A DNA stretch of 64,000 nucleotides from Flavobacterium gawalongense (GTDB taxonomy: Bacteria > Bacteroidota > Bacteroidia > Flavobacteriales > Flavobacteriaceae). The translations under genes and the position numbers were made by a program. The stretch is from positions 17,475-81,474 of the forward strand of contig NZ_VJZP01000015.1 in the NCBI RefSeq assembly GCF_007097265.1. The letters are read 5' to 3'. Shown piece by piece: positions 52,879 to 62,238 of this stretch. The number at the start of each line of letters is the position of its first letter. The first letter of the stretch is position 1. Below the pieces are notes generated by a model. That model made no database searches. It was not told the origin of the DNA and was given only the letters and a program-made list of their open reading frames with translations.

Positions 52879-55098
52879 ATGTATCAAATCAGAATCGTTT
52901 TATTACTATTGACATTAAATATTTTTAATGTTAATTGTTATTCTTTAACTCCAACTCCCTCAAAAAAAGAAATTACAAAACTAGCAAAACAAGCGTCTAA
53001 ATACTTGCGAGCTGCTAATTTTGAAAAATCTTTAATAACATCAAGACTTGTTTTACATCATGCTATAAATGCTAAGGATAATAATCTTGTTGCCAATTCC
53101 TATAATACAATTGCGGCAAATTATGAGAAATTATCAGAATATGATAAAGCCATTTTTTTTTATAAAAAAGGATTGTCATATGCTAATAAAACTGACAATG
53201 ACACTATAAAAGGCTGGATAAACAATAATTTAGGAAATATATATTGTTTTGAAAAAAAACAATATAAAAAAGGAATAAATTATTATAAAAATTCATTAGA
53301 TTACAGTAAAAAATTAGCTGATACAAGCCAGATTGTTTTGACAAAACTCAATATCACATGGGCTTATTTTGATATTGGTCTTTTTGATAAAGGTTTCCCA
53401 TATTTAAAATTCATCAATAAATACCATGAAGAATATGGAGATGAAAGAACGATTGTGGCGTTAAATATGCTCAATGGAATGTATTATGGGTTTAAAGGGG
53501 AGTATAAAATAGCTACTTCTTCTTTTTTGAATGGTATAAAATTAGGAAACGAAGGAAATGATAAATCAGATTTATCATATACTCACCAAGAGTATTCAAA
53601 ATATTTATTAAAAAACGGAGATTACAAAAAGGCATACGAAAACCTTGCTCTTTATAATAAAATTACGGAAGAACTCTTTAATAAAGAGATCCTTAAAAAG
53701 GCAAATATAGTGGGTATTAATCTCGAGTTAGATGAATATAAAAGAGAGATTGAGAAAATTGAAATTGAGAAAGATTTACAATATCAAAGTTTGAGAAAAT
53801 CCAGAATCATCGTCCTATTGTTTGTCATTATATTAGGTGTTTTATTACTGCTGCTTTATACTTTGTATAAAAATAATAATTTCAAGAAAAAAAACAATAA
53901 AGAACTTTCTCTTGCTAATGACAAATTGGTTATTGCGAAAGAGAAGGCAGAGGAGGCATCAGTACTAAAATCACAATTTGTCTCTACTATAACCCATGAA
54001 TTAAGAACTCCTTTATATGGAGTAGTAGGGATTACTAACATGCTGTTAGACGAGCATAAAGAATTGGCTAACAGTCCACATTTGAGTTCCCTTAAATTTT
54101 CAGCCAGATATTTATTGTCACTTGTTAATGATGTTCTTCAAATTAATAAAATTGAAGAAAACAGGATAGTACTTGAAAATTTGACATTCAATATCTCGGA
54201 TGAGATAAATATGATTAAAAACTCATTATCATTTATTGCAAAGAATAATAATAATTTTATCATTGTCAATATAGACCCGGCAATTCCTGAATATTTAATC
54301 GGAGATAAATTAAGGCTTTCCCAAATAATTATAAATTTAGTAAGTAATGCTCTAAAATTCACCAAAAATGGAGAAGTATTTATTGATGTGAATTTGGAGA
54401 AAATTATTGATAAGTCACATTTTATCGAGTTTAAGATCAAGGACAATGGAGTAGGAATAGCCTTTGAAGATCAAGATAAGATTTTTGAAAAATTTGTTCA
54501 GGTTGGAAGAAAAGAAGTAGATTATCAAGGAACGGGTTTAGGATTATCTATCGTAAAGCGTTTACTTGGTTTATTTGGAAGTGATATTACGCTCGAAAGT
54601 GCAATAGGTGTGGGGACAGAATTTACATTTACAATTGCTTTTGAATTTGATCCTGAGAAAACCAATGAAATAATAAATAATATTCCAGTGGATTTATCTT
54701 CAAACAAACAATTGAAAGTTTTAGTGGTTGAAGACAATAAGATTAATCAAATTGTTACTGAAAAAATTCTCAAAAAAAACAATTACAAATGTACCCTCGT
54801 GGATGATGGATACCAGGCTATAAAATTACTTGAAGATGAAATTTTTGATGTTATATTAATGGATATCAATATGCCTTTAATTAATGGTTTTGAAACATCA
54901 AGAAGAATTCGTTTTAAAGGTATAAAAACTCCTATTGTTGCATTAACAGCATTTGATAAAGAGGAGATTATTGAAGAAGCTATTTCAGCCGGAATAGATG
55001 ATATTATTGTAAAACCTTTTGACTCCGTTAAATTATTTAAAATCATCAATGTTTTACTATCAAAAAATAAAAACCACGATTTAACACCCGTTTTTTAG
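52879..55098 (+). CDS. Hybrid sensor histidine kinase with TPR sensor
   Basis: 739 residues. Signal-like N terminus (IVLLLLTLNIFNVNC), then about six TPR helices (residues 30-270, such as AIFFYKKGLSYANK and YYKNSLDYSKK), a membrane segment near 313-334 (IIVLLFVIILGVLLLLLYTL), a coiled coil, the dimerization H-box HELRTPLYGV with His 373, ATPase N box, DNGVGIA, FEKFVQ and GTGLGLSIVKRLL boxes, and a C-terminal receiver with Asp 662 in LMDINMP and Lys in IVKPF. No DNA-binding output follows and no response regulator gene is adjacent, so the receiver may pass phosphate elsewhere. Confidence 0.93.
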   Translation: MYQIRIVLLLLTLNIFNVNCYSLTPTPSKKEITKLAKQASKYLRAANFEKSLITSRLVLHHAINAKDNNLVANSYNTIAANYEKLSEYDKAIFFYKKGLSYANKTDNDTIKGWINNNLGNIYCFEKKQYKKGINYYKNSLDYSKKLADTSQIVLTKLNITWAYFDIGLFDKGFPYLKFINKYHEEYGDERTIVALNMLNGMYYGFKGEYKIATSSFLNGIKLGNEGNDKSDLSYTHQEYSKYLLKNGDYKKAYENLALYNKITEELFNKEILKKANIVGINLELDEYKREIEKIEIEKDLQYQSLRKSRIIVLLFVIILGVLLLLLYTLYKNNNFKKKNNKELSLANDKLVIAKEKAEEASVLKSQFVSTITHELRTPLYGVVGITNMLLDEHKELANSPHLSSLKFSARYLLSLVNDVLQINKIEENRIVLENLTFNISDEINMIKNSLSFIAKNNNNFIIVNIDPAIPEYLIGDKLRLSQIIINLVSNALKFTKNGEVFIDVNLEKIIDKSHFIEFKIKDNGVGIAFEDQDKIFEKFVQVGRKEVDYQGTGLGLSIVKRLLGLFGSDITLESAIGVGTEFTFTIAFEFDPEKTNEIINNIPVDLSSNKQLKVLVVEDNKINQIVTEKILKKNNYKCTLVDDGYQAIKLLEDEIFDVILMDINMPLINGFETSRRIRFKGIKTPIVALTAFDKEEIIEEAISAGIDDIIVKPFDSVKLFKIINVLLSKNKNHDLTPVF

Positions 55099-55180
55099 TT
55101 TTGATTTAGAAGATGATTGTATCACAATTTCATTTTAATATTGGTTCTATTTCATATAAAGTGTATGTACAACATGTTTT

Positions 55181-55378
55181 CTAAATAAAAAGCACTTCGT
55201 TTTCTTTGGAATACATTAGTAATAATAATGGATTTGGTGTTTTTTTATTTCCCGAAGCATCAACAAGAGTGATTGTTGTTTCAAATTTTGAATGAGTCAA
55301 TTGATGCTCTTTATTTTGTATATTTTTGTAATCTATTAAAGATTGATCTTTTTTTGAAAAATATTTTGACGTCTTCAT
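55181..55378 (-). CDS. Small protein of unknown function
   Basis: 65 residues with an ATG start at 55378. The composition (Lys-rich N half, hydrophobic NPLLLLMYSKENEVLFI C terminus) looks protein-like, not obviously shadow-like, because no gene exists on the opposite strand. I do not recognise a family. It could be a genuine small gene or chance; it lies between the histidine kinase and hsp20. Confidence 0.4.
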   Translation of the reverse strand: MKTSKYFSKKDQSLIDYKNIQNKEHQLTHSKFETTITLVDASGNKKTPNPLLLLMYSKENEVLFI

Positions 55379-55452
55379 AATATCACTTTTTGATGTTATT
55401 TAAATTGTCTTTTAATAAAGTTGAGTAGGGAGGGAACTAATGATTCAAAATT

Positions 55453-55492
55453 AAAATCGTTAAACCAGTTGCTTAAAATGGTCCAACGATTT
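55453..55492 (-). terminator. Imperfect hairpin after hsp20
   Basis: AAAATCGTT (55453-55461) pairs with AACGATTTT (55484-55492), with an inner CCA/TGG pair. On the minus strand it lies after the hsp20 stop (55528). Confidence 0.55.
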
Positions 55493-55527
55493 TAATTATT
55501 GTTTAATAAAAGATATTAAACAATTTT

Positions 55528-56004
55528 TTATTTGATAGCAATAGTTTTATGCGCTTTTTTCTTGGCGCCTTCTTTTTTAGCAATAACAATATGAAGAATT
55601 CCATCTTTGTAACTTGCCTCTATTTTACTTTCATCTATATATTCCGGTAAATTGAAAGATCTGAAAAAGGATTGATAATTAAATTCTTTTCTAATGTAAT
55701 TATCTTTTTTTCTTGTTTCTTCTTTCTCCTCTTCTTTTTCTGAAGAAATCATAAGCATGTTGTTGTCAATTTCAACTTTGAAATCTTCTTTTTTCATACC
55801 TGGAGCAGCCAAATCTACTTCTAATTTATTCTCTGTTTCTTTTAAGTTTACAGAAGGTAAATTACTGCCAAGGGCTGTAAAATTTTTATCTGCCCAATCA
55901 AAAAGATCTCTAGATACAAAATCATCAAAAAATGTGTTCACTGACGGAAATAAGCCAGTATTAATCAAAGGGAATGAACTGTTTCTTTTAACTAAATTTT
56001 CCAT
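55528..56004 (-). CDS. Hsp20 / alpha-crystallin family small heat-shock protein
   Basis: 158 residues, usual length. ATP-independent holdase. Seen: the alpha-crystallin domain, residues about 48-140 (LPSVNLKETENKLEVDLAAPG, NMLMISSEKEEEKEE), the conserved YKDGILHIVIAKKE motif with the G-I-L core, and a basic C-terminal tail. The N terminus is FPLINTGLFPSVNTFFDDFV, aromatic-rich as expected for substrate binding. Single-gene unit. Confidence 0.93.
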   Translation of the reverse strand: MENLVKRNSSFPLINTGLFPSVNTFFDDFVSRDLFDWADKNFTALGSNLPSVNLKETENKLEVDLAAPGMKKEDFKVEIDNNMLMISSEKEEEKEETRKKDNYIRKEFNYQSFFRSFNLPEYIDESKIEASYKDGILHIVIAKKEGAKKKAHKTIAIK

Positions 56005-56112
56005 AATTTTTAATTTTTAATGTTTAAATAAGTTAAGTCAAATTTAATGAAATTATTTGCTTTAAAATATTAATTAACACACAAAACGTTGAATGTAAGT
56101 GGATTAACGGCA

Positions 56113-56146
56113 AAATGCCTTTTTAACTAAAGTTAAAAAGGCATTT
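56113..56146 (-). terminator. Terminator after the DEAD-box gene
   Basis: AAATGCCTTTTTAACT pairs exactly with AGTTAAAAAGGCATTT around two nt, 34 nt beyond the helicase stop; a T-run follows on the minus strand. Confidence 0.75.
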
Positions 56147-56179
56147 CTTACAGCGGAAAATTTAGTTTTGGAGAAGTTA

Positions 56180-57433
56180 TTAATACCAGCGTTTCTTATT
56201 TTGTTTTGAAACCTCTGATTTTCTGGATTTATGCGCTCCACCACTTCGATTTGAATTTTTTTGCGCAGCAGCAGGGGCTGTTTCCGGACTTCCTGAATGC
56301 CAAGGATACGGATGATCATTTACTGTTTTTACATCCACTTTTATTAGTTTCTGGATGTCTTTCCAATAGGCATGTTCATCTTTACTGCAAAAAGAAATTG
56401 CAATACCTCCATTTCCTGCACGACCGGTTCTGCCAATTCTATGAACATACGTTTCAGGAATATTTGGTAAATCAAAATTAATTACAAATGGCAATTGGTC
56501 AATATCAATTCCTCGTGCTGCAATATCCGTAGCTACTAAAACACCGACTTCTTTGTTTTTGAAAGCGTCCAAAACGCGTTGTCTTGCATTTTGTGATTTG
56601 TCACCATGTATGGCTTCAGCGGCAATATTGTTTTTTCGTAATGCTTTTACAACATTATCGGCACCGTGTTTGGTTCTGGAAAAAACCAATACATCTGATA
56701 AATTTTCATTTTTAATTAAATGATATAGTAAATTTCTTTTTTCTGTTTTTTCAACAAAATAAACGCGTTGTTCTACATTTTCGGCAGTAGATGATATTGG
56801 TGAAACAGTTACTGTTGCAGGATCAGTTAGAAACATTTCGGCTAATTCTCTAATGGCAATTGGCATTGTTGCAGAGAAAAATAATGTTTGTCTATTCTTT
56901 GGCGTAAGCTTTACAATTTTTTTCACATCATTTACAAATCCCATATCAAGCATTTGATCCGCTTCATCAAGAACTAAAGTATGTAAATGATCTAAATCAA
57001 TAAAACCTTGCTTGTGTAAATCAAGTAATCTTCCAGGCGTTGCTACCAAAATATCAACACCATTTCTTAAAGTATCAACTTGAGGATTTTGCGAAACTCC
57101 ACCAAAAATGGTCAGTTGAGTCAAGTTGGTATATTTTCCATACGTATCAAAGCTTTGTCCAATTTGGACCGCTAATTCTCGGGTTGGAGTAACAACTAAA
57201 GCACGAATTTGTTTGGCTTTCTTTGAAGAACCTACAATTCGGTGTAATTGATGTATAATTGGAATAGCAAATGCGGCTGTTTTTCCTGTTCCTGTTTGTG
57301 CACAACCTATTAAATCGCGTCCTGATAATACTAGCGGAATAGATTGTTCTTGAATAGGAGTAGGGTTGGTGTAGCCTTGTTCAAATACGGCTTTTTGTAT
57401 ACTTTTTGAGAGCGATAAGTCTTCGAATAACAT
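56180..57433 (-). CDS. DEAD-box RNA helicase (RhlE-like)
   Basis: 417 residues. Seen: Q motif GYTNPTPIQEQSI, Walker A AQTGTGKTAAFA, Ia PTRELAVQI, II VLDEADQMLDMGF, III FSATMP, and VI HRIGRTGRAG. A short basic tail (NSNRSGGAHKSRKSEV) follows. This is the RhlE/DbpA-size class of RNA helicases, likely involved in ribosome assembly or mRNA decay. Start ATG at 57433 preceded by a strong A-rich leader. Single transcription unit. Confidence 0.95.
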   Translation of the reverse strand: MLFEDLSLSKSIQKAVFEQGYTNPTPIQEQSIPLVLSGRDLIGCAQTGTGKTAAFAIPIIHQLHRIVGSSKKAKQIRALVVTPTRELAVQIGQSFDTYGKYTNLTQLTIFGGVSQNPQVDTLRNGVDILVATPGRLLDLHKQGFIDLDHLHTLVLDEADQMLDMGFVNDVKKIVKLTPKNRQTLFFSATMPIAIRELAEMFLTDPATVTVSPISSTAENVEQRVYFVEKTEKRNLLYHLIKNENLSDVLVFSRTKHGADNVVKALRKNNIAAEAIHGDKSQNARQRVLDAFKNKEVGVLVATDIAARGIDIDQLPFVINFDLPNIPETYVHRIGRTGRAGNGGIAISFCSKDEHAYWKDIQKLIKVDVKTVNDHPYPWHSGSPETAPAAAQKNSNRSGGAHKSRKSEVSKQNKKRWY

Positions 57434-57570
57434 AATTTTGGTATTAAATATCTTGTATTAAGTACATAGATAGTTTTGCAAAGATAGTATTAATTTTTTG
57501 ATGGCTATTTATATGGTATTCTCGAAAGAATTTTTGGAGTTTTAAAGAAGAAATTCAGCAATAAAATGAA

Positions 57571-58602
57571 CTATTGATTATTAGCTTTAATAAAATCGGT
57601 TACAAGATAGCCTATAAGTTTACCTATTAAATGATTGTTTTTTTCTTCTCCTAAATCTGGTGCGCCTTCGCAAATATGTAAATAAGTTGCATTTTTATTT
57701 TTTGCAAAATAGGATATAAATTGTCTAAGTTGTTCCACTGAGAAACCACTTAAAGTCATCGCACTGCAAGCGATGTTTGGAATTGCATCTAAATCGATTT
57801 CAATTCCGAAAAAATCGTCATTTATAAATTCTAAAGCATGAGCCATTTCCTGATTAAACTCTTTTTCTTTTCTGATGTTTACACTATCATAGGTGTTATA
57901 GCGCACACGGTCTTCCAATTTTTTTATTATGTCCAAGACACTCTTGGAAGTGTAATTTTCGTGTAAACCAAAAATAAAATATTTTTTCAAAAAGCCTTCT
58001 TCGTAAGCATACGAAAAACCATTACCGCTGTGTCGTCCTTCTAAAATTCTAAAATCAGAATGGGCATCAAAATTAATGGCATTTATAGGTTTACCTTTGG
58101 CAAGTGCAGATCCTTTTATATTTCCATAGGCATTATTATGTCCTCCACCGATAACTATTGGTGTTTTTCCTAATTTTATAATGTTAAAAATAATATGAGA
58201 AACATCCTTATCAATTTTTTCTACCAGTTGACTCAATTTAGAACGATCGTCAATGTCATTAAAATCTAAATGTTCCACTTCTCTCATTTCCTCACTAACG
58301 TTTAATTGCCCCAAGACAATCAATTGGCTTCCTTTGCAAAAACGATTATGCTGAATGTTAGCAATGCTTTTTATGGCACTATCCCAAGCTGATGCAGCAC
58401 CAGGTCTACCAAAATTAGCTCTAATTCCTATGTCTTCCGGTACTCCCAATAGTACGTATTTTGCGTCGCAAGTTTTTAGAAACGCAATAGGATCAGCCTC
58501 TTTTGGTATGGTTATCATTTTTTCTCCAAATTTTATTTCGCCACTTCTGTGGTTTGTAATTTTTGCAAGATCATTGATAGTAAACGGGATAATTTTTTCC
58601 AT
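57571..58602 (-). CDS. hutG: Formimidoylglutamase-like arginase-family hydrolase
   Basis: 343 residues from the ATG at 58602 (MEKIIPFTIND). Arginase-fold hydrolase. Seen: metal motifs VIGGGHNNAYG, NFDAHSDFR and EIDLDAIPN, with His and Asp ligands for a binuclear Mn site. In the hut pathway HutG hydrolyses formimidoylglutamate to glutamate and formamide. Proximity to hutI (59641) supports that role, but agmatinase or other arginase-family functions are possible. No hutH or hutU is present. Confidence 0.88.
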   Translation of the reverse strand: MEKIIPFTINDLAKITNHRSGEIKFGEKMITIPKEADPIAFLKTCDAKYVLLGVPEDIGIRANFGRPGAASAWDSAIKSIANIQHNRFCKGSQLIVLGQLNVSEEMREVEHLDFNDIDDRSKLSQLVEKIDKDVSHIIFNIIKLGKTPIVIGGGHNNAYGNIKGSALAKGKPINAINFDAHSDFRILEGRHSGNGFSYAYEEGFLKKYFIFGLHENYTSKSVLDIIKKLEDRVRYNTYDSVNIRKEKEFNQEMAHALEFINDDFFGIEIDLDAIPNIACSAMTLSGFSVEQLRQFISYFAKNKNATYLHICEGAPDLGEEKNNHLIGKLIGYLVTDFIKANNQ

Positions 58603-58705
58603 TAAAAAAAATATTTTTCCCAAAAATAATATAATTGTATTAACTTACGTTATAAGATGGTTATATATTGTTAAATTTGTATAAATTAAAAATTAAAATC
58701 AAATT

Positions 58706-59590
58706 ATGGAAAATCAAAAAAGCAGTTCAAGTCTTAAAGCGGTTATTGCGGTTTTAGCAGTTTTATTAGTGGGAAGTTTAGTGTATATTTTTAAAATGAC
58801 TTCTGATGCCGATGTAGTTAAAACAGAATTAAAAACTACATTGACCGAAAAAGAATCCGTTATGAAAGATTTACAAGAATTAAAATCTACTTATGATGCT
58901 GCAATTGCGGAAAACACATCAATGTCTGATGAGCTAATTCAAGAAAGAGATAAAGTGGTAAACTTAATGTCTGATTTAAGTAAATCTAAAGGTGATGTAG
59001 CTTCTATGTCAAAATATAAAACACAGTTCATTGCTTTGCAAGGGAATATGAAAGTTTTGATGGCCGAGAATGAAGGTTTGAAAAAACAAAATACAACTTT
59101 AACTGCGCAACGTGATAGTACGGTTGTGGTATTAGGTGAAACTAAAAAGAATGTTGAGGCATTAACAGGACAAAATGAAGAATTGGCAAAAGTAGTTGAA
59201 AAAGGTTCAAAATTAACTGTTTTAAACACTAGAGGTTCAGCTTTCAAATTAAGAAGTTCTGGAAAACAAATAGAAACTGATAAAGCAAGTAGAGCAGATG
59301 CTCTTAGAGTTAGTTTTACAATTGCTGAAAATCAAATTGCACAATCAGGGGATAAAACGTATTACGTTCAAGTAATTGATAGTAAAAACAATGTGGTAGG
59401 AGATAAAAAAACAGAGACTTTTGGAGATAATACTTTAACATACAGTTTTGCAACTAATGTTAAATATGAAAATAAAACGGTTACTGTTTCACAGGATTTA
59501 AAAGGAAAAAATTTCGAAAAAGGGAATTATTTTGTAAATGTTTTTGATAAAGGTGAATTAGTTTCTAAAACAAGTTTTACTTTGAAATAA
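58706..59590 (+). CDS. Membrane-anchored coiled-coil protein of unknown function
   Basis: 294 residues. An N-terminal membrane anchor (KAVIAVLAVLLVGSLVYIF, residues about 11-29), then a long alpha-helical coiled coil up to about residue 155 (LTEKESVMKDLQELKS, VMSDLSKSKGDVAS), then a globular beta-rich domain with VLNTRGSAFKLRSSGK and SFTIAENQIA, ending in FVNVFDKGELVSKTSF. Some databases call it a chromosome-partition ParA-like protein, but it has no P-loop. The C-terminal domain probably lies outside the cell membrane. The gene is nested between hutG and hutI on the opposite strand. Confidence 0.78.
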   Translation: MENQKSSSSLKAVIAVLAVLLVGSLVYIFKMTSDADVVKTELKTTLTEKESVMKDLQELKSTYDAAIAENTSMSDELIQERDKVVNLMSDLSKSKGDVASMSKYKTQFIALQGNMKVLMAENEGLKKQNTTLTAQRDSTVVVLGETKKNVEALTGQNEELAKVVEKGSKLTVLNTRGSAFKLRSSGKQIETDKASRADALRVSFTIAENQIAQSGDKTYYVQVIDSKNNVVGDKKTETFGDNTLTYSFATNVKYENKTVTVSQDLKGKNFEKGNYFVNVFDKGELVSKTSFTLK

Positions 59591-59611
59591 TATTTTAAAG
59601 CATCAAATAAT

Positions 59612-59643
59612 AAAAAGAGGAACACAATGTTCCTCTTTTTTTA
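59612..59643. terminator. Bidirectional terminator
   Basis: AAAAAGAGGAACA pairs with TGTTCCTCTTTTT around CA. It ends the coiled-coil gene (plus) and hutI (minus). Confidence 0.85.
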
Positions 59644-60879
59644 TTCAAAAATTTCACCTTCTATTAATACAGCATCAATAAGATTACTGGCAAAAGCATA
59701 AGGCAATTGATAATAGGAGGGAATAGGTTTAGTAATAATCAGATTAGCTTTTTTTCCAATAGTGATGCTTCCGTGAGTATCAGAAATTCCCATGGCATAG
59801 GCTCCATTTATTGTGGCCGCATTTATGGCTTCTTCGGGAGTCATTTTCATTTTGATACAAGCTGTAGCCACTACAAAGTTCATGTTTCCTGATGGAGTAG
59901 AGCCAGGATTATAATCGGTTGCGAGAGCCAGAGGAAGTCCGGCAGCGATCATTTCTCGTGCAGGCGTATACGGAATACTCAAGAAATAAGAACAGGAAGG
60001 CAGAGCTACCGGCATTGTTTCTGTATTTTTTAAGGCTTCAATATCTTCGGGTTTCATAACTTCTAAATGGTCTACAGAAAGTGCATTGTATTTTATTCCA
60101 GCCTGAATTCCGCCAATAGAGTTGAATTGATTGACATGGATTTTTGGCTTTAAGCCAAAATGGATTCCAGCTTCCATAATTTGTTGGGTTTCATCAACAG
60201 TAAAATAACCAGTTTCACAAAATACATCTATAAAGTTTGCCAGTTTATTTTTAGCAATTTCTGGAAGCATTTCATTAATTATAGAATCAATGTAGCCTTT
60301 ATGGTTTGCTGCATATTCCAATGGAAAAGCATGTGCGCCCAGAAAAGTTGCTTTTATGGTTATAGGATAGTTTTGGGATAAACGTTGAATTACACGGAGC
60401 ATTTTTAATTCTCCATCGAATGTTAATCCATATCCTGATTTGATTTCTACCGCACCAGTACCCAAACGCATCACTTCTTCCAAACGCGCTTTGGACTGGT
60501 CGTAGATTTCCTCTTCGGTCGTTTCATTCAATTTTTTTGCCGAATTTAAGATTCCACCGCCACGATTGGCAATTTCTTCATAAGTCATTCCATTTATTCG
60601 ATCAACAAACTCCTGTTCCCGATTGCCGGCATACACAATATGAGTATGACTGTCACACCAGGAAGGCAAAACCATTTTTCCAGTTGCGTCAATGATTGTT
60701 TCTGCGTTGATTTCGGGTAGATTTTCCATGGAGCCAAAATCAGCAATTATATTGTCTTCAATTACTAAAAATGCATTTTTTATTGTTGGAAGAACTGCCA
60801 TATCAGCACCGGAAACTTTTGATATTGATGTTTCTCGAACTTGGAGTAATTCCTTTATATTGATGATTATTGTTGTCAT
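59641..60879 (-). CDS. hutI: Imidazolonepropionase
   Basis: 412 residues from the ATG at 60879 (MTTIIINIKEL); another ATG at 60888 is three codons earlier. HutI opens the imidazolone ring to formiminoglutamate. Seen: the metallo-dependent hydrolase HTH motif CDSHTHIVYAGNR, the substrate loop EEIANRGGGILNSAK, VEIKSGYGLTFDGE and VNQFNSIGGIQAG, all family features. Product goes to hutG (57571) in the same region. No HutH/HutU gene is in the window. Confidence 0.95.
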   Translation of the reverse strand: MTTIIINIKELLQVRETSISKVSGADMAVLPTIKNAFLVIEDNIIADFGSMENLPEINAETIIDATGKMVLPSWCDSHTHIVYAGNREQEFVDRINGMTYEEIANRGGGILNSAKKLNETTEEEIYDQSKARLEEVMRLGTGAVEIKSGYGLTFDGELKMLRVIQRLSQNYPITIKATFLGAHAFPLEYAANHKGYIDSIINEMLPEIAKNKLANFIDVFCETGYFTVDETQQIMEAGIHFGLKPKIHVNQFNSIGGIQAGIKYNALSVDHLEVMKPEDIEALKNTETMPVALPSCSYFLSIPYTPAREMIAAGLPLALATDYNPGSTPSGNMNFVVATACIKMKMTPEEAINAATINGAYAMGISDTHGSITIGKKANLIITKPIPSYYQLPYAFASNLIDAVLIEGEIFE

Positions 60880-60892
60880 TATTTTCATGAAA

Positions 60893-61942
60893 TTATTCTG
60901 AAACTTTTATTTCAAACATTTTATCCCAGTTTTTACCGGTTACAAAAATGGTTTTGGTTTTTGGGTTGTAGGCAATTCCGTTTAAAAAATCATCTGGAGT
61001 TACATTAATTAATTTTCTTAAACCAGACATGTCTAAAATACCTTCTACGGCTCCATTTATAGGGTTTACTACAGCGATAGCGTCTTTTTGCCATACATTA
61101 GTATAGATTTTTCCATTAATCCATTCCAGTTCATTAACAGCTTTAATTTTAGAATTTCCAGAGTAAACATTGATGTAATCAATCATTTTTTGGGTTTGAG
61201 GATCCATTTTCCAGATTTTCTCCGTTTTGTCAGTTTGATAAATGTATTTACCGTCATTAGTCATTCCCCAGCCTTCAATATCTTTATCATATGCAAAAGT
61301 TTTTTCTAACTTCCAAGTATCAGCATTGTATATAAAACCCGTTTTTTCCTGCCAAGTCAATTGATATATTTTGTTGTTTAAAAAAGTAATTCCTTCACCA
61401 AAATATTTATCATCTAATTTTAAATTTTTATAAATTTTTCCTGTTTTATAATCTGTTTTTAAAAGTTTAGATTTTTTATATAATCCGATACTTTCGTATA
61501 AAGTATCTTTATAAAACTCTAAACCTTCGGTGAAAGAAGCTGTGTCGTGTGGAAAAGTGTTTACAATCGTATATTTAAGCAATTTGGGCTGAACATTCGA
61601 AACTAATTCGACTCTTGCGGTAGCTTCTGAGTTATCCCCTTCATAATATACTAACGCTTTTAGGTTCTGATAACCTAATTTTTGGTCTTTTAATTGAAAA
61701 GTTAATTTGTCAAGTCCTTTTTTTGAAGCTATTTTTTTATCATTTACGTAATAGATAATACTATCAACAGCTTTCGAATTTGGGTTCGAAATTCCTAATT
61801 CTATCGCTTCTTGTGGCTGATATTGTTCCTTAAATTTAGAAATATCGAAGGTAAATAAAGTATTTTCGCCTTTTTTTGTCTCGTTGCAATTTGCCAAGGT
61901 GATTCCTAATAAAATGAAAGATAGGAAGTTATAATTTCTCAT
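60893..61942 (-). CDS. Glutaminyl-peptide cyclotransferase lipoprotein (plant/bacterial type)
   Basis: 349 residues from the ATG at 61942 (MRNYNFLSFILLGITLANC), which gives a lipobox TLANC. A longer frame runs through the SRP RNA gene and must be spurious. Seen: the beta-propeller QC of the Glu_cyclase_2 family, with PHDTASFTEGLEFYKDTLYES, FGEGITFLNNKIYQLTWQE and GWGMTNDGKYIYQTD blades. It converts N-terminal Gln to pyroglutamate in exported proteins. It follows the hutI gene by 5 nt on the same strand. Confidence 0.92.
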   Translation of the reverse strand: MRNYNFLSFILLGITLANCNETKKGENTLFTFDISKFKEQYQPQEAIELGISNPNSKAVDSIIYYVNDKKIASKKGLDKLTFQLKDQKLGYQNLKALVYYEGDNSEATARVELVSNVQPKLLKYTIVNTFPHDTASFTEGLEFYKDTLYESIGLYKKSKLLKTDYKTGKIYKNLKLDDKYFGEGITFLNNKIYQLTWQEKTGFIYNADTWKLEKTFAYDKDIEGWGMTNDGKYIYQTDKTEKIWKMDPQTQKMIDYINVYSGNSKIKAVNELEWINGKIYTNVWQKDAIAVVNPINGAVEGILDMSGLRKLINVTPDDFLNGIAYNPKTKTIFVTGKNWDKMFEIKVSE

Positions 61943-61997
61943 AGTTTGATTTTTTGATGCACCAATATACAACGTTATTTTTATAGGTACAAAGCAC

Positions 61998-62027
61998 TTG
62001 CAAAAATATAAAAAGATTGTATATTTG
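61998..62027 (+). promoter_or_regulatory. SRP RNA promoter
   Basis: TTG at 61998-62000 and TATATTTG at 62020-62027 separated by 19 nt, an excellent Bacteroidota-type promoter. Transcription would start about 62032. Confidence 0.7.
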
Positions 62028-62029
62028 CA

Positions 62030-62125
62030 CCGGCAAGTCCTACACGACCAGCTCCTGCAGACTCCCCCAGGATGGGAACATAGCAAGGGTACGTGGTTGA
62101 GCGGTGCGATGTAGGTCGCTTGCCA
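62030..62125 (+). ncRNA. ffs: Signal recognition particle RNA (small bacterial type)
   Basis: About 96 nt. Seen: an outer stem GGCAAG (62032-62037) with CTTGCC (62119-62124), continued by CCTAC/GTAGG, enclosing the conserved domain IV, with the GGGAACATAGCAAGGGTA part for Ffh binding and GCGGTGCGATGTAGG on the return strand. This matches the shape of 4.5S RNA from Bacteroidota. It binds Ffh to target membrane and secreted proteins. Own promoter upstream; UUCG terminator downstream. Confidence 0.85.
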
Positions 62126-62179
62126 TTTTTAAATTTGAATTCATTTCAGATTCTTTTCCAAATTCACAGAAATAAGTAG

Positions 62180-62203
62180 TCTTCCTTCGGGAGGATTTTT
62201 TTA
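62180..62203 (+). terminator. UUCG-tetraloop terminator
   Basis: TCTTCC pairs with GGAGGA (one G-T) around TTCG, then a T7 run. It is 54 nt after the SRP RNA, so it ends either that RNA's longer precursor or a readthrough. Confidence 0.75.
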
Positions 62204-62209
62204 TTTTTG
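62202..62209 (+). promoter_or_regulatory. SDR-gene promoter -7 element
   Basis: TATTTTTG matches TAnnTTTG and overlaps the terminator T-run; start would be about 62214, 25 nt ahead of the ATG. Confidence 0.5.
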
Positions 62210-62238
62210 GACCTTTCGTATCATAAACATCAATAATC

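Noticed and set aside
58706..59590. ParA-like chromosome partition label
   Set aside because: No Walker A/P-loop; it is a membrane-anchored coiled coil.
61943..62086. N-terminal extension of the glutaminyl cyclase
   Set aside because: It is Cys/Arg-rich, overlaps the SRP RNA, and hides the lipoprotein signal that starts at 61942.
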